Source: Oscillospiraceae bacterium (GTDB lineage: Bacteria; Bacillota; Clostridia; Oscillospirales; Acutalibacteraceae). Taken from it: a stretch of 34,620 nucleotides of DNA. The notes under the pieces were generated by a model. The model was not told the DNA's origin and made no database searches. It was given only the letters and a program-made list of their open reading frames with translations. Made by a program: the position numbers and the translations under genes. The stretch covers positions 1-34,620 of the forward strand of contig SVPH01000027.1 in the NCBI GenBank assembly GCA_015065965.1, written 5' to 3'. Positions 33,868 through 34,620 of this stretch are shown one piece after another (the first letter of the stretch is position 1; every line of letters starts with the position of its first letter).

Positions 33868-33876
33868 AGTATAACA
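33868..33876 (-). promoter_or_regulatory. Extended -10 promoter of the 15-gene cluster
   Basis: Minus-strand TG-T-TATACT about 45 nt before the DUF512 start; no good -35. It is the only promoter candidate found at the head of the cluster. Confidence 0.5.
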
Positions 33877-33948
33877 TACTTTTATAAAAAATAACAGTTA
33901 AAAATTTGTAAATTATAATTTTTTTATAATTTGCTGTAAAAATATCTA

Positions 33949-33977
33949 TTGTAAAACAGAATATTATGGGGTATAAT
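33949..33977 (+). promoter_or_regulatory. obg promoter
   Basis: TTGTAA, 17 nt, TATAAT, ending 50 nt before the obg ATG. The rest of the 33826-34027 intergenic region is very AT-rich and holds nothing else I can support. Confidence 0.7.
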
Positions 33978-34027
33978 CTATACTGTAAACATATGTCTTA
34001 AATCAAACAAAAGAAAAGGAAGTTTAT

Positions 34028-34620
34028 ATGTTTGTTGATATTGCGAAAATAAAAATAAAGGCAGGCAACGGCGGTAACGGCGCGGTAAGTTTCCGCAGAG
34101 AAAAATATGTTGCGGCAGGCGGCCCTGACGGCGGTGACGGCGGAAGAGGCGGCAACATAGTTTTTCAGGTTGACGATAACCTTGCAACCCTTGCTGATTT
34201 CCGCTACAAAAGAAAATACAGCGCTCCTCACGGCGAAAACGGCTCAGGCGGACGCAAAAACGGCAAAGGCGGCGAAGACCTCATAATCAAAGTTCCTCGC
34301 GGCACAATAATAAGAGAAGTTGAAAGCGGCGCTGTTATGGCTGATATGTCGGGCAACGAGCCTTTCATCGCTGCAAAAGGCGGTAAAGGCGGATGGGGCA
34401 ATCCCCACTTTGCAACACCCACAAGGCAGGTTCCCCGTTTTGCTAAAAACGGCACTCCCGGCGAAGAATGGGAAGTCAGCCTTGAACTTAAACTCCTTGC
34501 GGACGTCGGTCTGCTCGGTTTCCCAAATGTCGGCAAGTCAACGCTTGTTTCCGTTGTCAGCCAGGCAAAACCCATCATTGCGAACTATCATTTCACAACC
34601 CTTACCCCCGTTCTCGGCGT
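34028..34620 (+). CDS. obg: Obg/CgtA GTPase, 5' part (runs off the window)
   Basis: The first 197 codons are present. The N-terminal glycine-rich Obg fold shows the expected repeats ([40 protein letters not shown]), and the G domain begins with the P-loop GFPNVGKST near 173-181 and FTTLTP as switch I. It acts in late 50S ribosome assembly and stringent-response signalling. ATG 34028 has AAGGAAG upstream, with its own promoter; it diverges from the DUF512-der cluster. The strong glycine runs are normal for this protein and not a repeat expansion. Confidence 0.96.
   Translation, partial: MFVDIAKIKIKAGNGGNGAVSFRREKYVAAGGPDGGDGGRGGNIVFQVDDNLATLADFRYKRKYSAPHGENGSGGRKNGKGGEDLIIKVPRGTIIREVESGAVMADMSGNEPFIAAKGGKGGWGNPHFATPTRQVPRFAKNGTPGEEWEVSLELKLLADVGLLGFPNVGKSTLVSVVSQAKPIIANYHFTTLTPVLG

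Noticed and set aside
34060-34400. Glycine-codon (GGC) rich repeats in the obg region
   Set aside because: These encode the normal glycine-rich Obg fold; not a tandem repeat or CRISPR-like array.

Overview
The window looks like chromosomal core DNA from a moderately AT-rich, Gram-positive-type anaerobe of the class Clostridia, most likely an Oscillospiraceae/Ruminococcaceae-like gut fibre degrader. This is an inference from gene content: a NuoE/HndA-type subunit, an ECF transporter, a FeoA/FeoB set with the FeoB-associated Cys-rich protein, a Zn-finger Clp ATPase, DUF512-Der and several plant-glycan hydrolases, plus strong AGGAGG-type ribosome sites. No rRNA, tRNA, prophage, intact IS or CRISPR array is visible.

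Layout. 1-420: start of a NuoE/HndA gene (cut by the window edge) with its promoter. 421-4560: a secreted DUF4474-like protein plus a secreted GH5 hydrolase, divergent from an intracellular GH51 arabinofuranosidase. 4619-9980: an ABC exporter / DUF1854 / ABC exporter operon. Ahead of it lies a compact leader with a consensus-like promoter, a 21-codon ORF and a strong terminator whose 5' arm can pair with the ORF, which looks like a transcription attenuator. 9993-11991: GH43 hydrolase and ketopantoate reductase-like gene. 12077-16334 (+): two surface metallophosphoesterases, a CDF metal exporter and a patatin-like lipase. 16389-19395: an iron-uptake region (feoA, feoB, Cys-rich protein) plus a previously easy-to-miss 41-aa acidic microprotein gene; feoA, feoB and the microprotein share a GTTAG-N6-CTAAC palindrome. 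19621-33825: fifteen tightly packed minus-strand housekeeping genes (DUF512, der, ruvC, ruvA, ruvB, rRNA methyltransferase, Zn-ribbon membrane protein, ecfA1, ecfA2, ecfT, truA, DUF5711-like, cvpA, pgsA, Clp ATPase), probably one long transcription unit, divergent from obg, which runs off the right edge.

The two most interesting items are (i) the leader-peptide attenuator in front of the zinc-ribbon ABC/DUF1854 exporter module and (ii) the operator-controlled 41-aa microprotein beside feoAB. Several gene starts were moved from the longest ORF to an internal ATG that has a proper ribosome binding site; each case is explained in its entry. All family assignments are from reading motifs by eye, without database searches.
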